Shown here piece after piece: positions 43,226 through 52,146 of a stretch of 64,000 nt of DNA. The notes below the pieces were generated by a model. It was not told the DNA's origin. It searched no databases and saw only the letters and a program-made list of their open reading frames with translations. The stretch is from NCBI GenBank assembly GCA_036323355.1, contig AP028876.1, positions 2,418,001 to 2,482,000 on the forward strand, in the 5' to 3' direction. This stretch comes from Gottschalkiaceae bacterium SANA. GTDB lineage: Bacteria > Bacillota > Clostridia > Tissierellales > GPF-1. Position numbers and translations under genes: made by a program. Every line of letters starts with the position of its first letter. Position 1 is the stretch's first letter.

Positions 43226-43739
43226 AATCTTCATCCTCCCTGCCACTTCCATGGTACTCATCAATCTCAGTCTCTAAGATCTGCCGTTGCTTTCTCTTCA
43301 CCCAAAAAAGAAGCCATCCAAGATCAGCTCCTCCATCTACTAAATTTTCAACAACCGACTGCCCTTCCCGAAGGAACATCACTCCATAAACCACAGTGGC
43401 AAAGAAGATCCCCATCTCCTTCAGGGGAGCTACCCGGTAACTAAGTCCCGCTAGGATCATGATACAAAGGTAAGAAAATAGCTTCACCTTAGTCTTGTCC
43501 CAAAGGGTCTTTGAATATATTGCTCTCGTTTTCACAGCTTCCCTGTACCCTTTGTTCTGCTTGGCCAAGGACCAAAACTTCGTCAGGATATCTAGAACCA
43601 TAGCAACCCCCACAGCAACAATGCTGGTGAAAAATGCTTGATCCGGAAAGAGTAAATAACTGATCGCAGAAAGGGCAAACCCAATCGCCGGGTTGGATCC
43701 ATCTAGTACCTTTGAAAGGTATTCCTGTAATTGTGTCAT
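43209..43739 (-). CDS. phage holin, Cph1/holin-4 type
   Basis: A 176-residue protein with three to four hydrophobic segments (AIGFALSAISYLLFPD, TSIVAVGVAMVLDILTKFW, LFSYLCIMILAGLSY, MGIFFATVVYGVMFLREG). The DILTKFW and EGQSVVENL features are those of toxin-secretion/phage-lysis holins. Second holin of the cassette, so one may act as antiholin. Confidence 0.85.
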   Translation of the reverse strand: MTQLQEYLSKVLDGSNPAIGFALSAISYLLFPDQAFFTSIVAVGVAMVLDILTKFWSLAKQNKGYREAVKTRAIYSKTLWDKTKVKLFSYLCIMILAGLSYRVAPLKEMGIFFATVVYGVMFLREGQSVVENLVDGGADLGWLLFWVKRKQRQILETEIDEYHGSGREDEDYENRV

Positions 43740-43841
43740 CTATCCCTCCTGTACGATTGAATCTTTCTCTTCCTGGGTAATCCAGCCGGCTTCAACTGCC
43801 CGGTCAAGAAAAGCCTCATCAATGATATTCCATGCAAACAT
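43740..43841 (-). CDS. XkdX-like small tail-region protein
   Basis: A 33-residue protein (MFAWNIIDEAFLDRAVEAGW, then ITQEEKDSIVQEG). The FV/AVEAGWIT..E pattern is that of XkdX-type proteins found between tail fibre and holin genes. An in-frame GTG six codons upstream could also be used. Confidence 0.65.
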   Translation of the reverse strand: MFAWNIIDEAFLDRAVEAGWITQEEKDSIVQEG

Positions 43842-43866
43842 TCGCCCCAAATCACTCACCGAATAT

Positions 43867-44178
43867 CTAGACACCAGGATCCACCTCCTGACTCTTCAGC
43901 GTTTCTTCTAAGTCACGCTGCACTTGCTTCTGAAGAAGAAAATCAAGCTTCTCTTCCACACGCTGAAGGGGATCGACTCCACCAGAAGGTCCATCTTCAT
44001 TTGAAAGGCCTTTCCCTTCCGCATCGACATATTCTCCTCGAGTGAGGTCAAATTGATAGGTGATGCCAGCAACTACTTTCTCTTGATCTCCGACTTCTGA
44101 TTTTGAAGTCACTTTCTTTCCGCTTCTGGTTGTAAGCTCTTCTATTTGATGAATCTTCCCATTCTCTTCGACATACAT
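43867..44178 (-). CDS. small phage tail-appendage protein
   Basis: A 103-residue acidic protein beginning MYVEENGKIHQIEEL, with a C-terminal predicted coiled coil (LQRVEEKLDFLLQKQVQRDLEET). Start 44178 follows GGGGGGCGAAAT. Position between tail fibre genes and XkdX suggests a distal tail or accessory role. Confidence 0.65.
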   Translation of the reverse strand: MYVEENGKIHQIEELTTRSGKKVTSKSEVGDQEKVVAGITYQFDLTRGEYVDAEGKGLSNEDGPSGGVDPLQRVEEKLDFLLQKQVQRDLEETLKSQEVDPGV

Positions 44179-44191
44179 ATTTCGCCCCCCT

Positions 44192-44581
44192 TTATTCGAG
44201 TAATGCTGTGTATCCTCTGTTCCTTGCAACTGAATTTTTAAAACGATAGGTGATGACGATCGAAGTGTTAAACCTAATAAATAACGGCAAGACACCGCCT
44301 TGTCCACCATAAGTCCCACTATATTTATAGGAGCTTAAAACCTCAGATGTTGAAGCACCTCCATCAACACTGAAGCTGACTCTTGCTTCTTTACTACCAT
44401 CAGAACCACCGTCTGCATGAGCTATAATATTCGTCAAATATCCAGCACCTGTTATCGTTTCTGTATAGCTATACCACAGATTTTTCGTCGTGTTTGCAAT
44501 CTCCACGATCATTTTATTGAGCGGAGTCAAAGCAGACCAATCAATGCCTCTACCAGCTGCTACATTTGTTCCACCAATCAT
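44192..44581 (-). CDS. phage tail appendage protein, unknown
   Basis: A 129-residue glycine/serine-rich beta protein (MIGGTNVAAGRGIDWSALTP ... LPLFIRFNTSIVITYRF). No family recognised; probably part of a fibre or receptor-binding assembly. Start 44581 overlaps the upstream stop (ATGA) and has AGGTGGTG before it. Confidence 0.65.
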   Translation of the reverse strand: MIGGTNVAAGRGIDWSALTPLNKMIVEIANTTKNLWYSYTETITGAGYLTNIIAHADGGSDGSKEARVSFSVDGGASTSEVLSSYKYSGTYGGQGGVLPLFIRFNTSIVITYRFKNSVARNRGYTALLE

Positions 44582-45027
44582 GTGCTCACCACCTTCGAAA
44601 AATAGATTGTCACCTGGATATCTTGGGTTTGATCCTGAGTCGAGTAGATCTTCATGGATCCTGCTAAAGTTTCTGTATGTGTCCAAGAACCTGCAGCCTT
44701 TTCTTTTTCAGTAGGCGTTGCCACCACATCGGCCACCGTCTCTGCATCAATGATCGGATCTGCAATGGTATATTCCCACAGGCTCCCATTCTGCACCCAC
44801 CCGGATGCCAAAATGGTTGCACTCTTTGAGATTGAAACCTTTTTGTCCAGGAACTCCAACTCATCGTCAATCTTTTGCATGTTGCCCACACTCAAAGGGG
44901 TTCCCCCTTGAATCACATTCCCGAATGCCGGTGTCAAGGTAATGGTCCCATCCTCGTTTTCAACCCTTGTAAATCGGTTGGGAAACTCGACCTGACGCTC
45001 TCCCCATGTTGTTTTGTTGTAATTCAT
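44578..45027 (-). CDS. phage tail fibre-like protein
   Basis: A 149-residue protein starting MNYNKTTWGERQVEFPNRFT. Its N-terminus with TLTPAFGNVIQGGTPLSVGNMQKIDDEL is characteristic of fibre proteins of clostridial siphoviruses; the C-terminus is beta-rich. Likely distal tail adhesin. Confidence 0.7.
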   Translation of the reverse strand: MNYNKTTWGERQVEFPNRFTRVENEDGTITLTPAFGNVIQGGTPLSVGNMQKIDDELEFLDKKVSISKSATILASGWVQNGSLWEYTIADPIIDAETVADVVATPTEKEKAAGSWTHTETLAGSMKIYSTQDQTQDIQVTIYFSKVVST

Positions 45028-45037
45028 CTAATCACCC

Positions 45038-45388
45038 CTATCCCGCTTCCACAGTGATCTCAATGCTCACCGTGATGGATTCATATTGATCCTTGTCCAC
45101 ATCGATCTCCGAACCAGCAAAGAGTTTGCCTGTTCCAAGAGCAGCTGTCGCCCCGTCACCAAAGACACCTGCAGAAGTTAAATGAATACCATTCCCTTCT
45201 GTTTCATCCAGATATACTTCCTTGATCAGCGTTTCCCCATCGATGGTTGTGGCTGCCGCCTTTCGAATGACTTCTTGATCAAGGCTCTCTGAACTTACAT
45301 CCGGAGGCAATCCAGATCCCAGTCCAAAGAATTCGAGGTCCTGATTAATGAGTGCCAGGACTCTCGCCAAACCTGCATCTGTAATCAA
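45038..45388 (-). CDS. phage tail-collar/fibre N-terminal-like protein
   Basis: A 116-residue protein (MITDAGLARVLALINQDLEF ... GVFGDGATAALGTGKLFAG ... ESITVSIEITVEAG). The GDGATAALGTG and 'ITVSIEI' segments are typical of phage fibre heads. Five packed small genes here form the distal tail block. Confidence 0.7.
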   Translation of the reverse strand: MITDAGLARVLALINQDLEFFGLGSGLPPDVSSESLDQEVIRKAAATTIDGETLIKEVYLDETEGNGIHLTSAGVFGDGATAALGTGKLFAGSEIDVDKDQYESITVSIEITVEAG

Positions 45389-45399
45389 TCCTCCACCTC

Positions 45400-45600
45400 C
45401 TAGATAAAGAGATCATCTGAAGGAAACAGTTCACTCGATGCAAAGTGATACTTGTGCCGGCGAAGCTTCACCGACATGGTGACCTTCAGATCTCCATAGA
45501 ATTTCGTTATCCTGGCAATCGTTGAATTCGAATTGAAATCCGCTCCCTCAAGCGCGGTCACCCTCGAATTCTGATTTGCCAATGCATCTGTCAGCTTCAT
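45400..45600 (-). CDS. small phage protein, tail block
   Basis: A 66-residue protein (MKLTDALANQNSRVTALEGAD ...). It overlaps the tail hub gene by 4 bases and is packed in the tail operon, which supports it as real. Function unknown. Confidence 0.6.
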   Translation of the reverse strand: MKLTDALANQNSRVTALEGADFNSNSTIARITKFYGDLKVTMSVKLRRHKYHFASSELFPSDDLFI

Positions 45601-46802
45601 AGTATTTCCTCCAATTCAAGCGCATAAACCGTATGCCCTGGAACAATCTCCTCAGTTACGCTTTTCACCAGGAAGGATCCACGAACATCCCATTGGTCTG
45701 TGAGAATGTCGATCTCGCATTTCTGGCCGATTTTTCTTTCTTCTAATGTCGTAAGACTTATCATTCGCTTTGTCCTGGCCTGTTTCTTCAGCATGGCCTT
45801 GCCAACCTTTCTGGCAGACAAGCGGTCGGTAATGTCCTTACTTTTCACCACAGCTTCTAAGAGACCATGTGCCTTGATACTCTTCGGATCCTCGAAGTAG
45901 TCCACCACTTGAATCGTTGGTCGGTAATGAATTTTGATTTGCCCTGCAGGGATTGGATTGATGTTTCCAGGGATGCTCAACACCTTCCCTTCCTTGTCGA
46001 TCAGGAAGTCTTGGGTCCCATCATCGTTCTTCAGAAGCTTCCACTTCAAAGGCTCTCCACCATCCAAAGTGATCTCCGCATAATTCGGTAAATAGGCCAA
46101 AGGAAAGAAGCGCTGCACACCATCCGATGTGAAATACTGATCAATGAAATCAGGTGAGGCTTGTTTAGATCCCACAATCCAAATCCGATTCGCCCCTTCT
46201 TCTCCCTGGTAGGAAACATTCAAACTGTTGATCTGGAAATTGTAAGCATCTCCAACCTTGCCAAACTTACCGCCAAGGCTTTCAAATCCCTTGAAGAAAT
46301 GCAGATCATTCTCTCCATCCACATACCAATGCCAATTGGCCAAGTGCTTCATGATCCGATTCATCACCTCGCTCATGTAGATGTACTCCAGATACAACTC
46401 ATCGATCACTTCCTTACATTCCTGCACCGCATTTGTTGTAAGTTCTGGAACATACCGCCCGAGCAAGTACTTTAAAATCAGATCCGGCCGGCCCTGGTAG
46501 ATATCATCAGAGCCAAGCCTTTCAGCCACCACTCTCTTTTTCAAGTAGAATGCATTGTCACTACAAGATAAAGCCACAGCCTTCAGGCTTCCTCCATCGG
46601 ATTCCTGCTGATCTGTCACTTGGCCAACTGCAAAGAGCGTTGGATATTCCTTGTAAAACCGCAGAGTCTTATACTTCAAATTCTCTGCGATATTAAAACC
46701 CGTAAGAGAAATGGATCCAAATCCATCAAGAACCGTTTTTCTTGTGACCTTGGCCACATTCTTAAGCAAGGTGTCTCCTGTGCTATTGATATAAACCTTC
46801 AC
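45597..46802 (-). CDS. phage tail protein, baseplate hub/Gp37-like
   Basis: A 401-residue protein directly downstream of the tape measure gene, where distal tail or hub proteins lie. Visible features: FGSISLTGFNIAENLKYKTLRFYKE, a YLLGRYVPELTTNAVQECKEVIDELYLEYIYMSEVMNRIMKHLANWHWYVDG middle and a C-terminal RMISLTTLEERKIGQKCEI segment, as in siphovirus 'ReqiPepy6 Gp37-like' proteins. GTG start. Confidence 0.75.
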   Translation of the reverse strand: MKVYINSTGDTLLKNVAKVTRKTVLDGFGSISLTGFNIAENLKYKTLRFYKEYPTLFAVGQVTDQQESDGGSLKAVALSCSDNAFYLKKRVVAERLGSDDIYQGRPDLILKYLLGRYVPELTTNAVQECKEVIDELYLEYIYMSEVMNRIMKHLANWHWYVDGENDLHFFKGFESLGGKFGKVGDAYNFQINSLNVSYQGEEGANRIWIVGSKQASPDFIDQYFTSDGVQRFFPLAYLPNYAEITLDGGEPLKWKLLKNDDGTQDFLIDKEGKVLSIPGNINPIPAGQIKIHYRPTIQVVDYFEDPKSIKAHGLLEAVVKSKDITDRLSARKVGKAMLKKQARTKRMISLTTLEERKIGQKCEIDILTDQWDVRGSFLVKSVTEEIVPGHTVYALELEEIL

Positions 46803-48815
46803 CTACACACCCCCAACACCGACTAAACGATTCCCCAAGGATTCATCCATGCCCTCATAAATCTTTCTGCCATCCAGGTAAACCACAATGGTTTTCGCTT
46901 CCCCTGAAGAACCATATCCCTTTGATAATGGGATCACCGCTTCAGGACCCGCCTCACCAATCATGGCCAAGGTTGGTCTTGTGACAATACCGCCTGCAGC
47001 AAGCATTGGAATCTTAGGAATATTAATCCCAAAACTCTTCCCGCCAACACCAGGAACCCAATCCGGAATACTAAAGGAGATCGAATTCATCCCCGAGATC
47101 AGCATGTTGATACCTCGAATAATGAAGTTGATCGTCCCTCGGATCCCGTTTCCAATGGAATCCCAAATAGATAACGCCTTTGTCTTTAATCCTTCAAAGG
47201 CACCGATCGCTCCGGTTTGAATCCCAACAAAAATGGCCACAGCCCCAGTCTTCAGACCCGTCCATTTTGTTGTCAGCCAATTATTCATCTTCTCCACAGT
47301 TCCCGTCACAGACGTAGACAACTCTTCAAACTTTTGCGCTGCCCCTTCTCGAAGGCTTGTTACCGTTTCAAGAATCCAACCCTTCACTGCATCCCAGTTT
47401 TGGTAAAGCAGTACAAGGGCCGCAATCACTGCTGCAATCACAAGAACAATTGGATTGGCAACAATAAAGGCAAATAGTGCCTGAAGCCCAGCCATCAAAG
47501 GACCGGCTATAATGCCGACCACCTTTCCGATCCACCCAAACACCGTTCCAAATCCGGTACTGATCATCCCTAAGAATTTAAACATCAAGGAAAACTGTGT
47601 GGTAATGGCACCCACCACAGAGATCCCTTTGCCAATCGTAAGGAGCACCGGTCCAATCGCTGCAACCAACAATGCAAACTTCACGATATTTTCTTGCGTG
47701 GATTGATCCAATCCCTTAAACCACTGAACCAACTCCCCAACCTTTTCAATCCCTTTGCTAAAGTAGGGAAGAATAATGTCCCCCAACATGATCCCAAGGT
47801 TTTGAAGTTGCACCCAGGTATCCGCTAAAGAATCATTAAAACCCTGATTCATCTTGTCATAGGCCGCCTGGGTTGCCCCGCTACTTGTCGCCATCGCATC
47901 GAGCGCTCCTGCAAAGTCCTCGGCTCCCGTTGTCGCTAGAACCGTCACCGCATTTAAAGCTTCAGTGGATCCAAATAGCGTGGCCATTGCATCGGCATTC
48001 CCTCCGGTTTTCTCACTGATTTCAGACAAGAACCCGGCCCATCCCACAGACTGTAAGTGAGCTGAATTAAACTCAAGCCCCAACTCAGCCGCCATATCAG
48101 ACGCTTGCTTCGAGGGCTTCAAGATATTCGAATACGCCCCCTTCAGTCCTGTAATGGCCTGAGAGGTTTGAATACCATTCTTCGTTAGGGTCGCAATCGA
48201 TGCAAACAGTTCGCCCGTGGATACATCCAGTGCTGAAGCAATGGGAATCACGTTACCAATTGAAGAAGCCATTTCACCAAAGGTAGTCTTACCATAATTC
48301 TGTGCCATCAACATCTGATCGGATACCGACTGCATGGCCTCAGCCCCTTGAAGTCCGTAAGAGTTCATGACCGTGGTCAATCCATCCACAGAGGTTTCTA
48401 TGTCTGAAAAACCGCCCTCTGCGGCTTTCGCCGCTACTTCTACATAGGAAAATGCATTGGCAGTGTCACCTGTTGCAGATATTGTTTGATACAGAGCTTC
48501 TGTGATTCCACCACTAGAAACCCCCATCTTATCTGAGAGATCTAATGATTTCTTCTCGATATCCTCCAGGGACATCACCGTTTGATCTGCAATGGTGCTG
48601 ACCTTATTCAGTCCAACTTCAAAGTCACCAGCCATCTTTCCTGCAGCAAGGCCAGCGCCCACAACCGGCATAGTAAATGTACTGGTCATGGTTCCACCGG
48701 CATTCTCTAATTTCCTCGAGGTGCGGTTCAGATCTCGGGTTACTTTGTTCATGCCTTTTTCGAAGCTACTCAAATTCGCTCCGATGTTGACCATTAAACT
48801 TGCAACTGTTGCCAT
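46803..48815 (-). CDS. phage tail tape measure protein, TP901 family
   Basis: A 670-residue protein. N-terminal coiled region (NLSSFEKGMNKVTRDLNRTSRKLE), the TP901 core (AGDFEVGLNKVSTIADQ ... TIATLTKNGIQTSQAITGLKGAYSNILKPSKQA), then several hydrophobic segments (IAGPLMAGLQALFAFIVANPIVLVIAAVIAALVLLY). It ends with AAGGIVTRPTLAMIGEAGPEAVIPLSKG. Rather short, so the tail should also be short. Confidence 0.95.
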   Translation of the reverse strand: MATVASLMVNIGANLSSFEKGMNKVTRDLNRTSRKLENAGGTMTSTFTMPVVGAGLAAGKMAGDFEVGLNKVSTIADQTVMSLEDIEKKSLDLSDKMGVSSGGITEALYQTISATGDTANAFSYVEVAAKAAEGGFSDIETSVDGLTTVMNSYGLQGAEAMQSVSDQMLMAQNYGKTTFGEMASSIGNVIPIASALDVSTGELFASIATLTKNGIQTSQAITGLKGAYSNILKPSKQASDMAAELGLEFNSAHLQSVGWAGFLSEISEKTGGNADAMATLFGSTEALNAVTVLATTGAEDFAGALDAMATSSGATQAAYDKMNQGFNDSLADTWVQLQNLGIMLGDIILPYFSKGIEKVGELVQWFKGLDQSTQENIVKFALLVAAIGPVLLTIGKGISVVGAITTQFSLMFKFLGMISTGFGTVFGWIGKVVGIIAGPLMAGLQALFAFIVANPIVLVIAAVIAALVLLYQNWDAVKGWILETVTSLREGAAQKFEELSTSVTGTVEKMNNWLTTKWTGLKTGAVAIFVGIQTGAIGAFEGLKTKALSIWDSIGNGIRGTINFIIRGINMLISGMNSISFSIPDWVPGVGGKSFGINIPKIPMLAAGGIVTRPTLAMIGEAGPEAVIPLSKGYGSSGEAKTIVVYLDGRKIYEGMDESLGNRLVGVGGV

Positions 48816-48827
48816 TCACCCGCCCCC

Positions 48828-49390
48828 TTATTCAAAAGTCGAAAGGCCACTGCCCTTCGACTTAGACTTCATCTTCTTTTGTTCTTCTTCCATCTTTCTT
48901 TTCTTAATGGAGAAGTAGGCTTGCCACTCCGAGACTTCTTTACTGCTCATCTCTAAAAGCATGCGCTTCACACTCGCATAGCCAAGTTCTTCAGCCAGCT
49001 GGTAGTAAAAGAAGCCTTCCGGGTGGCTTAAGAGTTTTTTTCCTGTTCCTCGATCTCATCTTCCAGTCCCGAAAGAGCGGCTGCTTTCTTGAACACTCGG
49101 TCCAAGGCCTTCGCGCTTTTCTTCGACAAAGCATCTCGATCTTCATCCGAGAAGATCCGTTCTTTCGTTTCCGGATCTAAAGAACACTCAATAATCATGA
49201 TCGGATACATCTTGTCTAGATCCGTCTTGGTCTGCTTGGTTCTCGAATTCACTTTCACACATTCCTGGATCAACTTACTCCGCTTGTCTCCCGTCATTCC
49301 CCGGACCAGAATCGAACAATCCCATTCCGGAACAGCCACCAACTCTTCTTCCAAATCCACACTTTGTAAAATTTTATCTCGTAACTTCAT
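48828..49390 (-). CDS. tail assembly chaperone GT fusion, made by -1 frameshift
   Basis: The G frame (49028-49390) slips back one base at the A AAA AAC heptamer (49040-49034) and continues in the -1 frame to TAA at 48828. The extension is open for about 67 codons (KKLLSHPEGFFYYQLAEELG ... MSSKEVSEWQAYFSIKKRKMEEEQ). It reads like the T part of siphovirus tail chaperones, including the EWQAYF motif. There is no independent start with a ribosome site for it. Confidence 0.85.
49028..49390 (-). CDS. tail assembly chaperone G protein
   Basis: A 120-residue acidic helical protein (MKLRDKILQSVDLEEELVAV ... FKKAAALSGLEDEIEEQEKNS) between the tail tube and tape measure genes, the standard position of the G chaperone. 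It ends two codons after the slippery heptamer. Confidence 0.85.
   Translation of the reverse strand: MKLRDKILQSVDLEEELVAVPEWDCSILVRGMTGDKRSKLIQECVKVNSRTKQTKTDLDKMYPIMIIECSLDPETKERIFSDEDRDALSKKSAKALDRVFKKAAALSGLEDEIEEQEKNS
49034..49040 (-). other. slippery heptamer for programmed -1 frameshift
   Basis: On minus the bases read A AAA AAC in register with zero-frame codons GAA AAA AAC, the canonical X XXY YYZ pattern. The zero-frame stop TAA follows two codons later. Confidence 0.85.
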
Positions 49391-49399
49391 TTCACCCTC

Positions 49400-49984
49400 C
49401 TACATCCATTTTTCTTTTGTTCCGAACGATACCGATTCATTGACTGAATCTGCAATCGCTGAACTCACTTCATCTGATTCCAGTATTCCAAAGATTCGGA
49501 TCGGATCCACATTCGCCCCTGGATACATTTCAATCACCAATGGCTTCCCACTGATCAGCACGTTGATAAAATACAAATCGATCTCAAACCACTGACTTAA
49601 ATTCCCACTTCCGCTTCGAAGCCCCGGCTCTCTACGCTTATATTCCATCCCAAATGCCGTTGTGTCTCTGGACTCCGCATCCATGGTAAAAGAATACTCA
49701 TAGCACTCTGCTGCCACTGACAATGGCAAAAAGGAAGCGGACACCGTAACGGCACCCGCTTGCTCTTCATCAAATACAATTTGCCCCGAGATTCGCTTGA
49801 TCACAAATCCCGTATTCACCACTACACCATCAACTTTCACAATCACCGGTGTTTCCAAATCCAAGACCCGTTTCGACTCAGCGGAGATTTGAAAGGCCTT
49901 TTGATCGCTTGTGGTTGTTGCTTCATCAACAAAGGGAACCGGTGATCCACTCACCATTACCTTTGCAAGTCTCCCTGCTTCCAT
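49400..49984 (-). CDS. phage tail protein (tube-like)
   Basis: A 194-residue beta-rich protein (FQISAESKRVLDLETPVIVKVDG ... NVDPIRIFGILESDEVSSAIADSVNESVSF). It sits between the tube gene and chaperone G, so it may be a second tube-like or tail completion subunit. ATG 49984 follows AGGAGGG. Confidence 0.65.
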   Translation of the reverse strand: MEAGRLAKVMVSGSPVPFVDEATTTSDQKAFQISAESKRVLDLETPVIVKVDGVVVNTGFVIKRISGQIVFDEEQAGAVTVSASFLPLSVAAECYEYSFTMDAESRDTTAFGMEYKRREPGLRSGSGNLSQWFEIDLYFINVLISGKPLVIEMYPGANVDPIRIFGILESDEVSSAIADSVNESVSFGTKEKWM

Positions 49985-49994
49985 CAAATCCCTC

Positions 49995-50378
49995 CTAGAT
50001 AATTGTTAAAGCACCCGTTGATTCTAATGAGTAAGAAGCGGTTACTTCTCCGGATGCAGATGCGCCCGTTTCAAAACTCGTTACCAGATAATCACCCCGG
50101 AATCCTGCCGCTCCATCCACCAGATAATCCACCGAGATCGATGTGCCATTTAAGAGCGCAGCCTGAAGAGCACCTTGCCCCAAGGCATCATCCTTTTCAT
50201 AGAATCCACTCAAGCTCATGGCAAAATCCTTGAGTCCTGAGATTCGTTCTTTCCACCCAGCACTTTCAAAAGTGGTTACATCAATCGTTTCTCCATTCAA
50301 GTTGAAACTTGCATCGTTCAATCCCTTAATCGGATTGGCTCCCGTTTTGATTCTCAAATTCTTTGCAGCTAAACTCAT
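49995..50378 (-). CDS. major tail tube protein
   Basis: A 127-residue protein, MSLAAKNLRIKTGANPIKGL ... ETIDVTTFESAGWKERISGLKDFAMSLSGFYEKDD, matching TP901-1-type tail tube proteins in length and in the 'ID.T...S.GW.E...GL.D...S..G' pattern. Confidence 0.85.
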   Translation of the reverse strand: MSLAAKNLRIKTGANPIKGLNDASFNLNGETIDVTTFESAGWKERISGLKDFAMSLSGFYEKDDALGQGALQAALLNGTSISVDYLVDGAAGFRGDYLVTSFETGASASGEVTASYSLESTGALTII

Positions 50379-50539
50379 ACTTCCACCTCCTGATCAAACC
50401 TAATAATTGCCTCACACTTCTTGCAGCGAAAGGTTCGTTCTTCATCACCGAAGGTAGTCAACTCCACCAAATCATCATGGGGGCAACTGACTGCAATCGG
50501 CTTTTTCTTTTTCCATTTCATCCACGAAAACAGCTTCAT
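50375..50539 (-). CDS. small phage zinc-ribbon protein
   Basis: A 54-residue basic protein with one visible metal pattern CPHDD ... CKKC. It sits between head-tail and tail tube genes. Start MKLFSW at 50539 behind GGGAGGG. Overlaps the tail tube gene by 4 bases. Confidence 0.6.
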   Translation of the reverse strand: MKLFSWMKWKKKKPIAVSCPHDDLVELTTFGDEERTFRCKKCEAIIRFDQEVEV

Positions 50540-50540
50540 C

Positions 50541-50930
50541 CTAACCCTCCCCGGCAACCCGGCATCTCAAATCTAGTTGAAATGTCTGGTCCTTCTCATC
50601 TTCAGAAAACAATTCATCTTCTACTTCTAAATTAAAGAAACCAAGTGCCGGCACAGAAACCGTCTCGAGGATCCGCTCGATCTCCGCTTCAATCTCCATC
50701 AACTCAAGCTTCCCATCATATTTACTGAAAACCTGAAGCGCAATGCTCCCTTCCTTGCCCCTGCTACCAAAGGTATTTCTAGGCGTGAATTGCAAATCTC
50801 CGATCACAAGAAAGGGGAATTCTTGTTCTTCCTCACCCGGAAGATAATCCGTTATGGATTTCACCTTCCTGATCAGCGTTTCATCATTACTCAAGGCTTG
50901 AAAAATCGCCCCTTGAATCTCCTTGATCAT
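50541..50930 (-). CDS. tail terminator / DUF3168-like protein
   Basis: A 129-residue acidic protein (IQGAIFQALSNDETLIRKV ... ITDYLPGEEEQEFPFLVIGD) whose position and EFPFLVIGD pattern match tail-terminator (gp17/DUF3168) proteins. Confidence 0.75.
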   Translation of the reverse strand: MIKEIQGAIFQALSNDETLIRKVKSITDYLPGEEEQEFPFLVIGDLQFTPRNTFGSRGKEGSIALQVFSKYDGKLELMEIEAEIERILETVSVPALGFFNLEVEDELFSEDEKDQTFQLDLRCRVAGEG

Positions 50931-50931
50931 C

Positions 50932-51309
50932 TCACTTCACTCCCTTTTTAAGCATGGCGGCAAGCTTGGCCAAGAGTTCTGGCTTCTGGATATTGTAGGC
51001 CGGAAAGAGAAAGGGCTTGGCTGGATTTCGCTTGGTACCAAGTTCCCAAAACCGAGCATAGAAAATTCGTTTTGGAACATACACCCGGTAGGAATAATCA
51101 CCAGCCTTCCTAGTTCGGATATTCTTTGAGAGTTCTCCGGTATTCACAAGCCCCTTGGCACGAACATTGGCTTTCGCATTCTTCCGGATCGATTGTGCCG
51201 CTTTCTTCAACTCTTTTTGCGCATCTGCCTGTTTCTGTTTCTCCAGCTGCTTGAAGTTAAAAACTGCCTTTTCAACACCTTCAATCTTCACATGAATTTG
51301 ATCACGCAT
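50932..51309 (-). CDS. HK97-gp10-like head-tail protein
   Basis: A 125-residue protein with a basic helical N-terminus (KELKKAAQSIRKNAKANVRAKGLVNTGELSKNI) and the C-terminal FYARFWELGTKRNPAKPFLFPA motif, which define the HK97 gp10 family. Confidence 0.88.
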   Translation of the reverse strand: MRDQIHVKIEGVEKAVFNFKQLEKQKQADAQKELKKAAQSIRKNAKANVRAKGLVNTGELSKNIRTRKAGDYSYRVYVPKRIFYARFWELGTKRNPAKPFLFPAYNIQKPELLAKLAAMLKKGVK

Positions 51310-51310
51310 C

Positions 51311-51586
51311 CTACACTTCCTCGCATTCCAGTTTCATTTCCCTTCGCCGCCCACTCGGATCCGAAGTATCTGTAATTTCATAGGTCCTTCCATCGTGAAG
51401 AAGAAACTGTCCTGCAGCTACATCTTTCCTATGACGAATGGTGATGGTTCTCTTCTCTGCTTCCTTTTTCACATTCGCCCAAAGAGTCAACCGAGCTTCG
51501 TAAGCATTCGTGGATCCACCCACGCCATCAGAGCTACGCACACGATCCATAATTACGATGCGTTCATTTAATGCGCCTGCTCTCAT
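51311..51586 (-). CDS. phage head closure protein
   Basis: A 91-residue head-tail adaptor (SPP1 gp16-like): MRAGALNERIVIMDRVRSSD and the YEITDTSDPSGRRREMKLECEEV ending are diagnostic. Confidence 0.88.
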   Translation of the reverse strand: MRAGALNERIVIMDRVRSSDGVGGSTNAYEARLTLWANVKKEAEKRTITIRHRKDVAAGQFLLHDGRTYEITDTSDPSGRRREMKLECEEV

Positions 51587-52146
51587 ACATTCACCACCCG
51601 ATCTGCTGCCAGTAATGCTTTTACACCAAATGGAATCTCAAAAAGATTCACAGGAGACAAGTTCTCTCGATTCTCATAGAACTGGCCAATGACGAGAAGC
51701 AATGCCTGTGCATAAGACTCCGGAATTTTCTCATATCCCGATTCAAAGGTGATTTGAAAGCCTGATGGCTCGATCTCAAATCCTGCATACTTCCATGGGT
51801 CCTTCATAATCATCCGGCCACAAAAAGAAGCCGTATCCACATAATAATCAGCAGAAGGAATCGTAAGCTCTGTACCATCTTGAAGTTTCAACTTCACATC
51901 CACTACTGCTGCCAAAGGAGGAAATGGCAATTTCACGAATGAAGGAATGTGGTCAGAAAAGTTTCGATAGGTCTTTTTTGAATACACTCGCCCCTGGTAC
52001 TGCTCGCAGATTCCTTCCGCTGCTCTGATAAACTGAGTCAATAAAACATCTTCAGACAAATCCTCCACTTCCAATCGAAGATGCTGTTTCACTAAAGCAA
52101 GTTCCACCGGCAAAGTAACGGCCGGTGTAATCAACTTGGTAGACAC
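51583..52146 (-). CDS. phage head-tail connector protein (gp6-like)
   Basis: A 187-residue helical connector: VELALVKQHLRLEVEDLSEDVLLTQFIRAAEGICEQY at the N-terminus is typical of gp6-like proteins. GTG start behind GAGGGTGATG. It overlaps both neighbours by a few bases. Confidence 0.85.
   Translation of the reverse strand: MSTKLITPAVTLPVELALVKQHLRLEVEDLSEDVLLTQFIRAAEGICEQYQGRVYSKKTYRNFSDHIPSFVKLPFPPLAAVVDVKLKLQDGTELTIPSADYYVDTASFCGRMIMKDPWKYAGFEIEPSGFQITFESGYEKIPESYAQALLLVIGQFYENRENLSPVNLFEIPFGVKALLAADRVVNV

Noticed and set aside
44654-44911. Overlapping plus-strand frame in the tail fibre region
   Set aside because: Shadow of the tail fibre gene; codon pattern and lack of ribosome site argue against it.
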